64,000 nt of DNA, taken from assembly GCF_043729335.1 (NCBI RefSeq), contig NZ_JAYTLQ010000026.1:130772-194771 (forward strand), read 5' to 3'. Under the pieces are notes generated by a model. It made no database searches. It saw only the letters and a list, made by a program, of their open reading frames with translations, and was not told where the DNA came from. The DNA is from Crenothrix sp043729335 (GTDB taxonomy: Bacteria; Pseudomonadota; Gammaproteobacteria; Methylococcales; Methylomonadaceae). Positions 1 to 8,683 of the stretch are shown here, one piece after another. Each line of letters opens with the position of its first letter. Position 1 is the first letter of the stretch. Made by a program: the position numbers and the translations under genes.

Positions 1-471
1 AAAATAGCTGAAGGCTAAAATAACACTGGTACTGGTTTTATAAAACAGTATTTTTCGTAAAATGTAGCTGACAATGGCGATATACCAGCCTACTAAGACA
101 AAGCCTATTGCAATCGAAATTTCTTCTGCAAATTCAATGTGTTCCATCACCATAAAAAAATACATGGCCTCGGTGATGGTGGCTAGTGTCATTATGAAGT
201 TTTCACAGACAAAAATAGCAGTGAACAGTTGCTTAAAATATCCCAGTTTTTTGACAATTAACAATAAGGTGGCACTGGATGCAAATGCCATGATGGTACG
301 CAAAAATACTTCCAGCGAACCATCCGCAGGATCTGAAATCAGTCCTTCTACAATGCAGCCGGAAATCAGATAAAACGCTACGGTATTCCACATAAATGAT
401 TTATGTGGCATTAGATCGGCGGGGTTGTTTCTAAAAAAACACAGGGCGAGATATTTGAGTAGTAAGGTCAT
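1..471 (-). CDS. Integral membrane protein, 3'-truncated by the window edge
   Basis: The reverse strand is open for 157 codons from an ATG at 471 to the window edge with no stop, so the C-terminus is missing. The product is strongly hydrophobic, with about four membrane spans near residues 28-45, 56-73, 82-107 and 117-139. It begins MTLLLKYLALCFF and has conserved-looking acidic residues between spans. The overall pattern resembles Yip1-like inner-membrane proteins, but I cannot assign a family. It reads in the same direction as yggX and mutY but is separated from yggX by about 220 bp, so it probably has its own promoter. No clear ribosome binding site precedes the ATG. That it is a real gene is well supported by the long open frame; the function is unknown. 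Confidence 0.6.
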   Translation of the reverse strand, partial: MTLLLKYLALCFFRNNPADLMPHKSFMWNTVAFYLISGCIVEGLISDPADGSLEVFLRTIMAFASSATLLLIVKKLGYFKQLFTAIFVCENFIMTLATITEAMYFFMVMEHIEFAEEISIAIGFVLVGWYIAIVSYILRKILFYKTSTSVILAFSYF

Positions 472-694
472 GTGGTCAACGGTATTTGCACTTGTGGTAA
501 ACGAGTGGATTGAGTGGGTTGTAAATAACCTTCTATTATAAGCTTTACAAAAATATCATTGGCGTTGCTTTTATATGGATTTGGGAGAGCACTTTGCCCC
601 CACTAACGCTAGACATGCTCGCTGTTTCGGCTAGTGGGTGGTCGAGGGGTGTGATTGATTATGGAATACATAGATTATTTTGGGGTAAGCACAA

Positions 695-967
695 TCAGTC
701 CTTCGGCGGCACATAACCTTCTGGCATTTCGGTGTTACCTTCGAACAGAAATTTTGTTCTTTCTTCTGCTAAAAAAGCCCGATGTTTAGGGTCAAAGCTG
801 GCCAGTTTGTTTTCATTAATTAACATGGTTTGTTTGCTTAACCAGTCTTTCCAGGCTTGCTTGGATACTTTTTCAAATATCTCCTGACCTTTAAGGCCAG
901 GGAAGGGCGGCTCATCCAAGCCTTCGGCGTTGATACCCAGTTTTACGCAATCTACAAATCTAGTCAT
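695..967 (-). CDS. yggX: Probable Fe(2+)-trafficking protein YggX
   Basis: This 90-residue cytosolic protein matches the YggX family in length and sequence. It has the N-terminal MTRFVDCVKLG with the conserved Cys, the EGLDEPPFPG motif at about residues 15-24, the QAWKDWL segment, and a C-terminal MPEGYVPP. In enterics YggX protects iron-sulfur clusters from oxidative damage and takes part in Fe(II) handling. The gene overlaps the end of mutY by 8 bp, so the two are translationally coupled. The mutY-yggX order is widespread in gammaproteobacteria and makes sense because MutY carries a 4Fe-4S cluster. Confidence 0.95.
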   Translation of the reverse strand: MTRFVDCVKLGINAEGLDEPPFPGLKGQEIFEKVSKQAWKDWLSKQTMLINENKLASFDPKHRAFLAEERTKFLFEGNTEMPEGYVPPKD

Positions 968-2024
968 TGTTACCCTCGTGGTTAAAGTGTTGTTGTAAGA
1001 GTTGTTTAATGGGTGCGGCCAAGCCTAGATTATTCATTAGCTCTGGACTGCACCATAGTTTTTGTTCTACATCCATAACGTTATTGACGACATTATTGTT
1101 AGTTTGTATCAACACGGGCGTATAGTCTAAATGATAATGCGAAAACGTGTGTCGCTTGATAGCTAACGTGCGCTGATTAATGATGGCTATATGGTGAGTT
1201 AAACACCAATTTTGCGCTGATTCTAGGCAGGAAAATTCAGGCAAACTCCATAATCCTCCCCAGATACCATAAGCCGGTCTTTTTTCAAGCAATACTTGTC
1301 CTGTAGTGTTATGCAGTAGCAATAAAACCAGTTGTTTGATCGGTATCTTTTTGCTGGCTTTGGGGGTAGGAAATAAGGATATAGTATGGGTCAATCTAGC
1401 TTGGCAGTCGTCATTAACAGGGCATAGTACACAGTTAGGCTTGCTGCGTGTACATACGGTTGCGCCTAAATCCATAATGGCTTGGGTGTAATCGGCAACC
1501 CGCTGTACAGGGGTTAAATGGGTACTGAGAGCCCATAATGCCTTATTAACAACACTATCGCCAGGCCAACCCGAAATGGCGTTAAATCGCGTTAATACCC
1601 GTCTTACGTTTCCATCCAGAATAGGCTGGCTTTTTTGAAAAGCAATACTCAGTATGGCGCCAGCTGTCGATAAACCTATACCGGGCAAAGCTAGCAGTGC
1701 ATCCAGCGTGTCTGGAAAATAGCCTTGTGCGGCGATAATCTGTGCGCTTTTGTGCAAATTTCTGGCTCTGGCGTAATAGCCCAAACCTGACCACAGGCTC
1801 AATACCTCATCTATGGGCGCTTGTGCGAGATGCTCTACGGTAGGAAATTTTTCGGTAAACGCAGCAAAATAAGGCATGACCGTGGCGACTTGGGTTTGTT
1901 GCAACATGGTTTCAGACAACCAGACGCGATACGGGGTGATGTCGTGTTGCCAAGGTAAATCTTTGCGGCCATGCACATCAAACCAGGTCAGTAGCTTATC
2001 TTGAAAACTTGCAGCATCAATCAT
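960..2024 (-). CDS. mutY: A/G-specific adenine DNA glycosylase MutY
   Basis: MutY removes adenine mispaired with 8-oxoguanine during base-excision repair. The 354-residue product has the N-terminal HhH-GPD glycosylase domain: SETMLQQTQV carries the catalytic Glu, LPGIGLSTAGA is the helix-hairpin-helix, and ILDGNVRRVL carries the catalytic Asp. The 4Fe-4S loop with spacing C-x6-C-x2-C-x5-C follows at about residues 196-212, and the C-terminal half is the Nudix-like domain that recognises oxoG. Length is normal for the family. It starts 5 bp after the stop of the AsmA-like gene and overlaps yggX, giving a compact three-gene operon. Confidence 0.97.
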   Translation of the reverse strand: MIDAASFQDKLLTWFDVHGRKDLPWQHDITPYRVWLSETMLQQTQVATVMPYFAAFTEKFPTVEHLAQAPIDEVLSLWSGLGYYARARNLHKSAQIIAAQGYFPDTLDALLALPGIGLSTAGAILSIAFQKSQPILDGNVRRVLTRFNAISGWPGDSVVNKALWALSTHLTPVQRVADYTQAIMDLGATVCTRSKPNCVLCPVNDDCQARLTHTISLFPTPKASKKIPIKQLVLLLLHNTTGQVLLEKRPAYGIWGGLWSLPEFSCLESAQNWCLTHHIAIINQRTLAIKRHTFSHYHLDYTPVLIQTNNNVVNNVMDVEQKLWCSPELMNNLGLAAPIKQLLQQHFNHEGNND

Positions 2025-2029
2025 AGGTT

Positions 2030-3340
2030 TTACTCGCCCAGTGTAAGTTGAATATCTCGCAGGGTAGCGTTATTTATGGCCAGTTTATTGATGGCTAGCG
2101 ACCCTGTTGTGCGTAGATTTCTTAATGTTTTAATGGGAATAGCGCTTAAAGTGGAGGCTGGGTCAGCGGGTTTTGAATGTTTATTCATAGGCGGCGGTAA
2201 ATAACGGTCCATATTAATGGAGTCGATGGCTAAATTAAAGGTAGTTGATGGCCTGGCGTAATCGGTTATGATCACCGAGCCAGTTATCAAACTATCATCA
2301 AGCGTCATCATTAATGGGTTGAATTCAACGCTGTCGTGGGTGGCATGAAAAGAAAACTGGCTATCCAGATAGTTTAACGTGTTGCTATCTTTGCGTTCTG
2401 GTAGATGTAACGCTAACCGTGTCATCAACTGACTGGGATTAAACGGCATAATACGAATTTTGCCACTGAGTGTAGGCGGTGAATTCAAGTTGGCCACCAT
2501 ATCCGAAGTTATCAGTAAATTGGCTGATTTTAATTGTAATTCGTGGACTTTAATGGATTGCCGGGGTATATCAATTAACACTTCTGGGCTGTTTAAGGTA
2601 AACGTTACTGGTTTTTCAGCCATAAGTTTGCGGGTAACTGTAGTGTGTAAATAGGTGTTGTTCAGAGCAAAAATATCCAGATTATCTTTAAACGTTAGTG
2701 TGGTTTGCCCGGTGATTGATGCCGTTATCTGCTTTGCTTTATCAACTGCAAGCAGCGAAAAATCGCTGGTAACCGGTGTGTTTTCGGCAATAGATGAAGT
2801 GTTTATATTAAGGTTTTTAATTTCAATATTCTGGCCGGTTTGCTGATTGTCCCAGTTGATGTGCGCATTTTTTATATCGATGCCATTGAGAGATAGCCCA
2901 GCGATGAGTGCGGAACTATGGGTAGAGCTGTCGTTTATTTTGGTAAACACGGTATCCCAATTATGAATTCCTTGTGGCGTAGTGATTAAATTCAGCTTGA
3001 AGCCTCGTATTTGTACAGTATCGGCATCGATTTTTTTCAGTAGCAGTGGCAATGGTTTCAGGCGCAGACTAATATCGTCGACAGCCATAAAATAACCTTG
3101 AATGCCATCAGGATTGCCGAGCACAATAGCACCTGTTGAAAGGCTTAAGTCTGGAAACAGGGTTAGCTTGAGTTGTTCATTAAACGTTACATTGCGGCCA
3201 GTCCTGTTTTTTATTGCAGTACTAATCTCAGGTTTAAAATCATTAATATCAATGACAAGCAACAAGGTGCAAACGATGATTAATAGAATCAAAATCGATG
3301 CTACAATGCAAATGAGCATGATTTTAATCGGTTTGATCAC
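2030..3340 (-). CDS. AsmA family protein, apparently lacking its C-terminal part
   Basis: The product has an N-terminal membrane anchor (IMLICIVASILILLIIV) followed by an AsmA-type periplasmic region with the signatures KNRTGRNVTFNEQL, FPDLSLSTG and the amphipathic beta-rich middle. AsmA-like proteins sit in the inner membrane and are linked to outer-membrane lipid homeostasis. I chose the GTG at 3340 because a GGAG ribosome binding site precedes it; a GTG at 3376 is also open but has no such site. The frame stops in TLRDIQLTLGE, where family members normally continue for roughly another 150-250 residues, and mutY begins five bases later. The C-terminus therefore seems to have been deleted rather than stopped by a point mutation. 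Confidence 0.8.
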   Translation of the reverse strand: MIKPIKIMLICIVASILILLIIVCTLLLVIDINDFKPEISTAIKNRTGRNVTFNEQLKLTLFPDLSLSTGAIVLGNPDGIQGYFMAVDDISLRLKPLPLLLKKIDADTVQIRGFKLNLITTPQGIHNWDTVFTKINDSSTHSSALIAGLSLNGIDIKNAHINWDNQQTGQNIEIKNLNINTSSIAENTPVTSDFSLLAVDKAKQITASITGQTTLTFKDNLDIFALNNTYLHTTVTRKLMAEKPVTFTLNSPEVLIDIPRQSIKVHELQLKSANLLITSDMVANLNSPPTLSGKIRIMPFNPSQLMTRLALHLPERKDSNTLNYLDSQFSFHATHDSVEFNPLMMTLDDSLITGSVIITDYARPSTTFNLAIDSINMDRYLPPPMNKHSKPADPASTLSAIPIKTLRNLRTTGSLAINKLAINNATLRDIQLTLGE

Positions 3341-3545
3341 TGTAAATTCTCCGTGTTTAAAAATGTTGATATTCACGTTTAATCTATAAATATGCGCATT
3401 TTTATTAGAATTCTTATCAAGACCGTAATCTAACTCATTGCATTAAAATAGAGACATTCTGTATTGTATTAGTTGGCTAACAGGCTCCTTCTGAGCTTGC
3501 TGAAACAATTGTGTAGTGCAGTAGTCAAAAAAATAGGCTATCGAT

Positions 3546-3637
3546 TTAAGCCGGAACAATTTTTGTGGGTATGCGGCATCATGTTTTCGGGTTCCTAGCG
3601 TCACCCCAACCAGTCATTGCAATTTGTTCCAGCTTAA
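3546..3637. repeat. Small element with 14-bp imperfect terminal inverted repeats
   Basis: In the 350-bp spacer between the AsmA-like gene and the small membrane-protein gene, ttaagccggaacaa (3546-3559) is mirrored by ttgttccagcttaa (3624-3637) with one mismatch. This bounds about 92 bp with no coding potential and looks like a MITE or palindromic intergenic repeat. A fragment resembling a second repeat type (gagcttgctgaa) lies just before it, at about 3494. Nothing else is recognised in this spacer. Confidence 0.35.
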
Positions 3638-3690
3638 ACGGGTAGCCAAAAAACTGAAGTATATAATAACTAAAATTAAAGGGGTGGAAG

Positions 3691-3987
3691 ATGTCACTTT
3701 TAGCTAAGTTGGGAGCTATTGCCGTTATTGTGTGGTTTTATATGACGGCAAAAGAAAAAGGCGAGAATGCAACCAAATGGGCAATTGTTGGATTTATTGG
3801 CTATTGTTTATCGGCAGTTTTAGGTTATTTTGTGGTTTACAAGCCGTTGTCGGCGCTGTTTCTTACTCATGGTACGGCCAGCAGTCCGCTAATGGTGATG
3901 TTGATTAGCCAGATACCTGCGCTTGTTGCTATCGCTGCCGCTGTGTTAATCAGAAAGCGATTAATCGCCAGTATTCCGGAAAAATAA
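3691..3987 (+). CDS. Small membrane protein, about three spans
   Basis: This 98-residue protein has predicted membrane spans near residues 5-19, 29-49 and 66-86. A lysine-rich segment (AKEKGENATKW) separates the first two spans, and there is a positively charged tail (IRKRLIASIPEK). The start is preceded by ggggtggaag, a good ribosome binding site. I do not recognise the family. It is followed by a strong bidirectional terminator and converges with the peroxiredoxin gene, so it is a single-gene transcription unit. Confidence 0.7.
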   Translation: MSLLAKLGAIAVIVWFYMTAKEKGENATKWAIVGFIGYCLSAVLGYFVVYKPLSALFLTHGTASSPLMVMLISQIPALVAIAAAVLIRKRLIASIPEK

Positions 3988-3998
3988 GCACACGCAAA

Positions 3999-4030
3999 AA
4001 AGGCGCATTGTGTTGAAACAATGCGCCTTT
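3999..4030. terminator. Bidirectional terminator between convergent genes
   Basis: A perfect 13-bp inverted repeat (aaaggcgcattgt, 6-nt loop gttgaa, acaatgcgccttt) ends in A- and T-runs on either side. It lies between the stop of the small membrane-protein gene and the stop of the peroxiredoxin gene, so it can serve both strands. Confidence 0.85.
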
Positions 4031-4051
4031 AAGAATGTTACGGATTAACGC

Positions 4052-4657
4052 TTACAATTTGTCCGCGTGTTTATCCAGGTAGTCCGCAACACCGGCAGGG
4101 CTTGCATTCATACCTTTGTCGCCTTTGTTCCAGCCTGCTGGGCAAACTTCGCCATGCTCTTCAAAGAATTGCAGGGCATCAATCATGCGCAGTAATTCAT
4201 CCATGTTACGGCCTAGCGGCAGATCATTCACTACTTGATGGCGCACCATGCCGCTGCGATCAATTAAAAATGTACCCCGGTAAGCTACCGCAGGTGCTGC
4301 CGCTTCAACATCATAATCTTTACAAATACTGTGTGCCATATCGGCAGCCATTGTATAACGTACAGCACCTATGCCGCCTTTATTGACCGGCGTGTTACGC
4401 CAGGCATTATGGGTAAAATGTGAATCGATAGACACGGCAATCACTTCAACATTACGGCTGGTAAATTCATCCATCCGGTGATCTAAAGCAATCAATTCAC
4501 TAGGACATACAAAAGTAAAGTCTAAGGGATAGAAAAATACTACGGCGTATTTTCCGCTGGTTGCCGCAGAAAAGCTGAAAGAATCAACAATCTGGCCATC
4601 GCCCAGAACGGCAGGAACTGTAAAATCAGGGGCTTGTTTACCAACTAAAACGCTCAT
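4052..4657 (-). CDS. 2-Cys peroxiredoxin (AhpC/Prx1 type)
   Basis: This thiol peroxidase reduces H2O2 and organic peroxides in the cytosol. It has 201 residues, usual for typical 2-Cys peroxiredoxins. The peroxidatic Cys51 lies in DFTFVCPSE and the resolving Cys172 in EVCPAGWNKG. The C-terminal DYLDKHADKL tail is typical of robust or sensitive Prx1-type enzymes. No reductase gene (ahpF or trxB) is adjacent, so it presumably uses thioredoxin from elsewhere. It stands alone, with about 300 bp of non-coding DNA upstream and a shared terminator downstream. Confidence 0.95.
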   Translation of the reverse strand: MSVLVGKQAPDFTVPAVLGDGQIVDSFSFSAATSGKYAVVFFYPLDFTFVCPSELIALDHRMDEFTSRNVEVIAVSIDSHFTHNAWRNTPVNKGGIGAVRYTMAADMAHSICKDYDVEAAAPAVAYRGTFLIDRSGMVRHQVVNDLPLGRNMDELLRMIDALQFFEEHGEVCPAGWNKGDKGMNASPAGVADYLDKHADKL

Positions 4658-4871
4658 CGATTATCTCCAAATAATATTTATTGTTCGGCTCAGGGGGAGT
4701 AAAGCTGGGCGTTCAAACATTAATGTCAATGGCTTGACATCCCAGCGGTACCTGAAGAATTTTACACTAAATCAATTAATAAGTGGTTAGTGTTATTTTT
4801 TGCTTGCTTTTTTTTTACATTAGCGATAATTTGTAGTCATTGGATTACAAAATTAACAGTAATTCTGAGTT

Positions 4872-4918
4872 TTAAAATACACTCACTGTTAAATTAAGTA
4901 CTCTGGTGTGATCATCGT
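4872..4918. repeat. Short dispersed repeat, copy 1
   Basis: The stretch ttaaaatacactcac (4872-4886), with flanks on both sides (tgag upstream; a ttaa and atcatc-like tail downstream), recurs at 43160-43174 upstream of brnTA. A more diverged version lies near 43860. All copies are intergenic and precede accessory genes. Confidence 0.4.
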
Positions 4919-4956
4919 AATATTTAGCCAATGATTCTTGATGGGGGAATTGTTCC

Positions 4957-5469
4957 ATGCCAAAAAATAAACATATTACCGAGCCTGACGTGTTCGGATT
5001 TCAAGTACGCATCGTAAGGCGCGGTAAAGAAAGCAGCCGTTATTTTTCTCACAAATTGTGGGGCAATAAAGGTAAATCTTTACAAGCAGCCATTACCTGG
5101 CGCGACCAAATGCTAGTGGTGTTAAAGGGTAGCAAAATGCGCTTCCTGAAACCGCCCAAAAATAAAACTACCACCGGTGTTACCGGGGTTTCCCGTACCA
5201 TCAAATACGACCATCGTAAAGATAAGAGTTATTTGTGTTATACCGTTTTTTGGGTTAGCAATTGTAAATCCAGAAATAAAACCTTTCAAGTCGGTAATGT
5301 CGACAGAGTTACTGCGGATGATGAATTGCATGCATTTCGTACTGCTAAGTTGTTTAGAAGCTGCTATGAGTTCTCAATTGACAATGATATTGAATTTCAT
5401 GATCACAAATTTGTGGGCTGGAAAAGAACTCGTTTGTACGACAATGAGAATTTAAATCCAGTATCCTGA
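4957..5469 (+). CDS. AP2-domain-like DNA-binding protein
   Basis: This 170-residue basic protein has no signal peptide. Residues about 13-53 (FGFQVRIVRRGKESSRYFS followed by LQAAITWRDQML) and 67-130 (TGVTGVSRTIKY, then YTVFW, KTFQVGN) each resemble a bacterial AP2/ERF-type three-strand-plus-helix unit. In bacteria such domains occur in homing endonucleases, integrases and stand-alone proteins. No nuclease motif is visible here. The spacing GV.GVSR, an aromatic-rich middle and a helix with FRTAKLF support the call. It stands alone, with a diverged dispersed repeat just upstream. A role in regulation or in a decayed mobile element is inference. Confidence 0.6.
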   Translation: MPKNKHITEPDVFGFQVRIVRRGKESSRYFSHKLWGNKGKSLQAAITWRDQMLVVLKGSKMRFLKPPKNKTTTGVTGVSRTIKYDHRKDKSYLCYTVFWVSNCKSRNKTFQVGNVDRVTADDELHAFRTAKLFRSCYEFSIDNDIEFHDHKFVGWKRTRLYDNENLNPVS

Positions 5470-5857
5470 TATTTTTTTAAAAGTTTACTGAGTCGATTAT
5501 CTAGTGGTTAATCTGTTCTGACTTTGTGAATTTTGTAAAATTGTAGATTGATTTTAAGTGCTGGATTTTTTTGTGTGAAAAATTGAAACAGTTTGGTTTC
5601 GCTTGCTGGGTAGTTTTTGGTATGCGCAAACAGGTAAGCCAATGACACAACATTATAGATAAATTAAGTGCTAAACAGCAGTCGTTCCAGCAACTGCTAC
5701 GAGTTTGCCGAAACATGCACTATAAGTCCGTTATATGACGGACTTTACTAACATATTCAATCTCGGTTTTGCTTTTAACCAAAGGCAAATAAAGCGTCAG
5801 CTTGTTAATAGCCAGTGCTGATACGATGGTTATTTGCCTGTCACCTGAGCACTGACA
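5470..5857. other. Intergenic stretch with two hairpins
   Basis: No credible gene is seen between the AP2-like gene and the histidine kinase; a 71-codon reverse-strand frame has no family features. Two inverted repeats are present: aagtccgt/acggactt (5724-5745, 6-nt loop), and aggcaaataa/ttatttgcct (5783-5792 with 5830-5839). The second lies just past the kinase stop and could end that transcript. Confidence 0.45.
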
Positions 5858-8683
5858 TTAGCCTACCGCATCCGAATTAAGCTGCTTTTTTTCATGGGGT
5901 ATCCACGATAACAATATTTTCTCGATATCGGACGGTTTTACCGGTTTGGCGATGTAATCATCCATGCCGGCGGCTTTGCATATCTCATCATCACCCTTCA
6001 TGGCGTTGGCGGTAAACGCAACAATTGTGGTTCTGATTAAATTTTTCTGATGTTCAATTTCTCTAATCAATTTGGTGGCTTCAAGTCCGTCCATCACCGG
6101 CATCAGGCAATCCATAAATATCAGATCAAACTTTTGCTGCCTGAAAAGCCTGACCGCCTCTTCGCCATTACCCGCTGGTGTTACATAGCAGCCATATTTT
6201 TCGATCATTAATATTGCCACCTGTTGATTTACCGGATTATCCTCAACCAGCATTATCTGCACATTAGTAAACTTAAGTTTATTGACAGTTTTATGCCTGT
6301 TGATATCATCAATTTCTTTAAGGGTATGCTGGGTAATAAACGGAATTGTTTTGCCTTGCTTTTTGGCGTTTACAAGTATTCCAACAATTTTCTTGAACAC
6401 TTCCTGTTTGATGGGCTTACTGAGATACCCTGAGAATCCAGCATTTTCAAGCCTTTTTCTGTCCACTTGATTGGGCGCTGAAGTCACAATAAGCAGTGGC
6501 AGGTCTTTTATTGAGGTATTTTCACGAATCTTTATTCCCAAGCCTTCGCCGTTCATTTCTGGCATCATGTAATCGATAATAACCGCATCATAATTGCTGT
6601 CTTTTGAAAGCACAGTTAAGGCTTCATCAGCGGAATTTACCGACACAACCTCAACACCGGAAGGCGAAAGAATATCTTTTACAATCATGCACGCCGTTTT
6701 ATTATCATCAACAGATAGAATCCTGGTGTTTTTTAAGGATAGCCCAGTCTCTCTGGGTAAAGAGGCTCTAGTGCCACCTTGGTCATCCTCTGAAAGCACA
6801 ATGGAAAACCAGAAGGTAGAACCTGTGCCGACTGTGCTCGTTACTCCAATAAAGCCCTTCATCATCTGTGCAAGTTCTTTTGAAATGGATAAACCTAAAC
6901 CGGTACCGCCAAATTTTCGGGTTGTTGAGCTGTCCGCCTGGGTAAACTTACTGAATAAGTTGTGGGCTTTTTCTTCAGGAATGCCGATGCCTGTATCTTC
7001 AACCAAAAATTTATATTCTATTTCCCCATCTGTTTTTTTGCTGAAGTCTATATCTACATAAACGTGTCCTGATGGTGTAAATTTGATGGCATTATTAATA
7101 AGATTAAGCAGAATCTGTCTTACTCTGCCTGGATCACCTTTAACATATCTTGGTGTATTCAAGGGAAAACGAAGCAGCATTTCAAGGCCATTGTCTGCTG
7201 CTTTTATGGCCATAAATTCGCACGCTTCTTCGCAAAGAAGCCGAATATCGAACGGAATTATTTCCAGGTCTATTTTTCCGGCCTCAATCTTTGAGAAATC
7301 CAGAATATCATTAATAATCTGAAGCAGGTTATCGGCAGAACTCATTACCGTGTGGGTGTAATTCCTTTGAATAGGCTCCAATTGCGTATCTAACAGCAAG
7401 TTAGACATGCCAATAATGCCGTTCATGGGGGTACGAATTTCGTGGCTCATATTGGCAAGAAACTCGCCTTTAGCTTTCGATGCATTTTCTGCTTTATCCA
7501 GTGCCGACTTTAATTCCTGGGTGCGCGCGACAACTTTTTCTTCCAAATCCTTGTTTTTTGATCTTATCAGCGCAAAATTTCTCTGCATAAAGCTACAGAG
7601 AGCGAGACATAACCCCACAAAAAAAGCGGTAGAGATATAGCCGGCATATTTAAAATGACGAAGAGCTATTAAATCCCTGCTCTGAATGAATTTTTCATCC
7701 GGATAACCGACCCATAATGACCATTGGCTTTGTGGCTCAGGGGTTGCAATGGGTAGGATTGCCGAGAAAAGCAGCTTCGGATCGGGCTTGTTGCGTAGCA
7801 CCCAGTCATGTGACTGGCGCTCTTGCCCGGCCCCGTGTGACAGGGCTATATAATTATGACCAGTGTTTACCAGCGCATAGTCCTTGTTGGGCATCAGGTC
7901 TCTAAGCGCATGGCTGAGAATAATTGCAGATACACTGCCTTTCAATTCGCCGTCCATCCCGTAAAACGGCACTGAAAAAATCAGCCCGGAGCGGTCAGCA
8001 TCTAGCTTTGTTATTCTTGAAAACCGGGAATTATCGCAGGTAATCACTTCACGGCCAGAGATGACTGGCGTATTGATGCCGTCAATTTTATCCGTAGTGG
8101 GGAAATTTTGCTTGAGCCAACTCAGTTGCTCCTGCAAAAGCTTGTACTCATAGGTTTCTATCTCTTTTAATGGCTCCTCACCCGCCTCAGTTGTTTTTGA
8201 GATTTTTTTAGAATCCAAAAAACGCCCCACTATAAGCTGGTCATACATTATTATGGGCTCTTCGGGCTTTCCTGTAACAGGGTCTATTTTGTCAGGATCT
8301 AAATCGGCAGGGACAATGTAAACTTCTGACACTGAAACCGAACTGGCCAAGTTGTTATATATTTCCTGGATAGTTCTACGGGCATCAGCATCCAGATTAG
8401 CGCCATGCCTGTCAATTTTTCTAACGCTAGGCAAGAAACTGATTGTCCTGATATTTTGGTAGATATGCCTGGTTACGTCTTCTATTTTTCCCCTAGCATC
8501 TTTGGCTTCATCGTATGAAGCCTTATTGTAGTGTTCCAGGGCAATATCATAATCCTTGCGTACTTTTTCATGTATAAGTGAGGCAATACAGCCCCCTGTT
8601 ATAATGATAAAGGTATAGGCGAGTAACCATTTGTTTTTTCGGCTAACTCCTTGCGGAATAATAGGAGCATGCGTACTTTTCAT
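5858..8683 (-). CDS. Hybrid sensor histidine kinase with two receiver domains
   Basis: This 941-residue membrane-bound phosphorelay kinase is of the BarA/TorS-like hybrid type. A first membrane span lies at about 19-37, followed by a roughly 300-residue periplasmic Cache-like sensor and a second span at about 347-365. A coiled linker leads to HisKA with phospho-accepting His414 (NMSHEIRTPMNG). HATPase_c follows (DTGIGIP, GGTGLGLSI), then two REC domains at about 670-785 (DYMMPEMNG) and 810-930 (DCLMPVMDG). There is no HPt domain, so a separate HPt protein must finish the relay. No partner regulator is adjacent. The ligand cannot be inferred from the sequence. Confidence 0.93.
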   Translation of the reverse strand: MKSTHAPIIPQGVSRKNKWLLAYTFIIITGGCIASLIHEKVRKDYDIALEHYNKASYDEAKDARGKIEDVTRHIYQNIRTISFLPSVRKIDRHGANLDADARRTIQEIYNNLASSVSVSEVYIVPADLDPDKIDPVTGKPEEPIIMYDQLIVGRFLDSKKISKTTEAGEEPLKEIETYEYKLLQEQLSWLKQNFPTTDKIDGINTPVISGREVITCDNSRFSRITKLDADRSGLIFSVPFYGMDGELKGSVSAIILSHALRDLMPNKDYALVNTGHNYIALSHGAGQERQSHDWVLRNKPDPKLLFSAILPIATPEPQSQWSLWVGYPDEKFIQSRDLIALRHFKYAGYISTAFFVGLCLALCSFMQRNFALIRSKNKDLEEKVVARTQELKSALDKAENASKAKGEFLANMSHEIRTPMNGIIGMSNLLLDTQLEPIQRNYTHTVMSSADNLLQIINDILDFSKIEAGKIDLEIIPFDIRLLCEEACEFMAIKAADNGLEMLLRFPLNTPRYVKGDPGRVRQILLNLINNAIKFTPSGHVYVDIDFSKKTDGEIEYKFLVEDTGIGIPEEKAHNLFSKFTQADSSTTRKFGGTGLGLSISKELAQMMKGFIGVTSTVGTGSTFWFSIVLSEDDQGGTRASLPRETGLSLKNTRILSVDDNKTACMIVKDILSPSGVEVVSVNSADEALTVLSKDSNYDAVIIDYMMPEMNGEGLGIKIRENTSIKDLPLLIVTSAPNQVDRKRLENAGFSGYLSKPIKQEVFKKIVGILVNAKKQGKTIPFITQHTLKEIDDINRHKTVNKLKFTNVQIMLVEDNPVNQQVAILMIEKYGCYVTPAGNGEEAVRLFRQQKFDLIFMDCLMPVMDGLEATKLIREIEHQKNLIRTTIVAFTANAMKGDDEICKAAGMDDYIAKPVKPSDIEKILLSWIPHEKKQLNSDAVG

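Noticed and set aside
74..373. Plus-strand frame at the window start as a gene
   Set aside because: The opposite strand is open for 157 codons with membrane-protein character and is the more plausible gene; the plus-strand frame is its mirror.
5501..5716. 71-codon reverse-strand frame as a gene
   Set aside because: No ribosome binding site, unusual composition and no family motifs; it lies in an AT-rich spacer.
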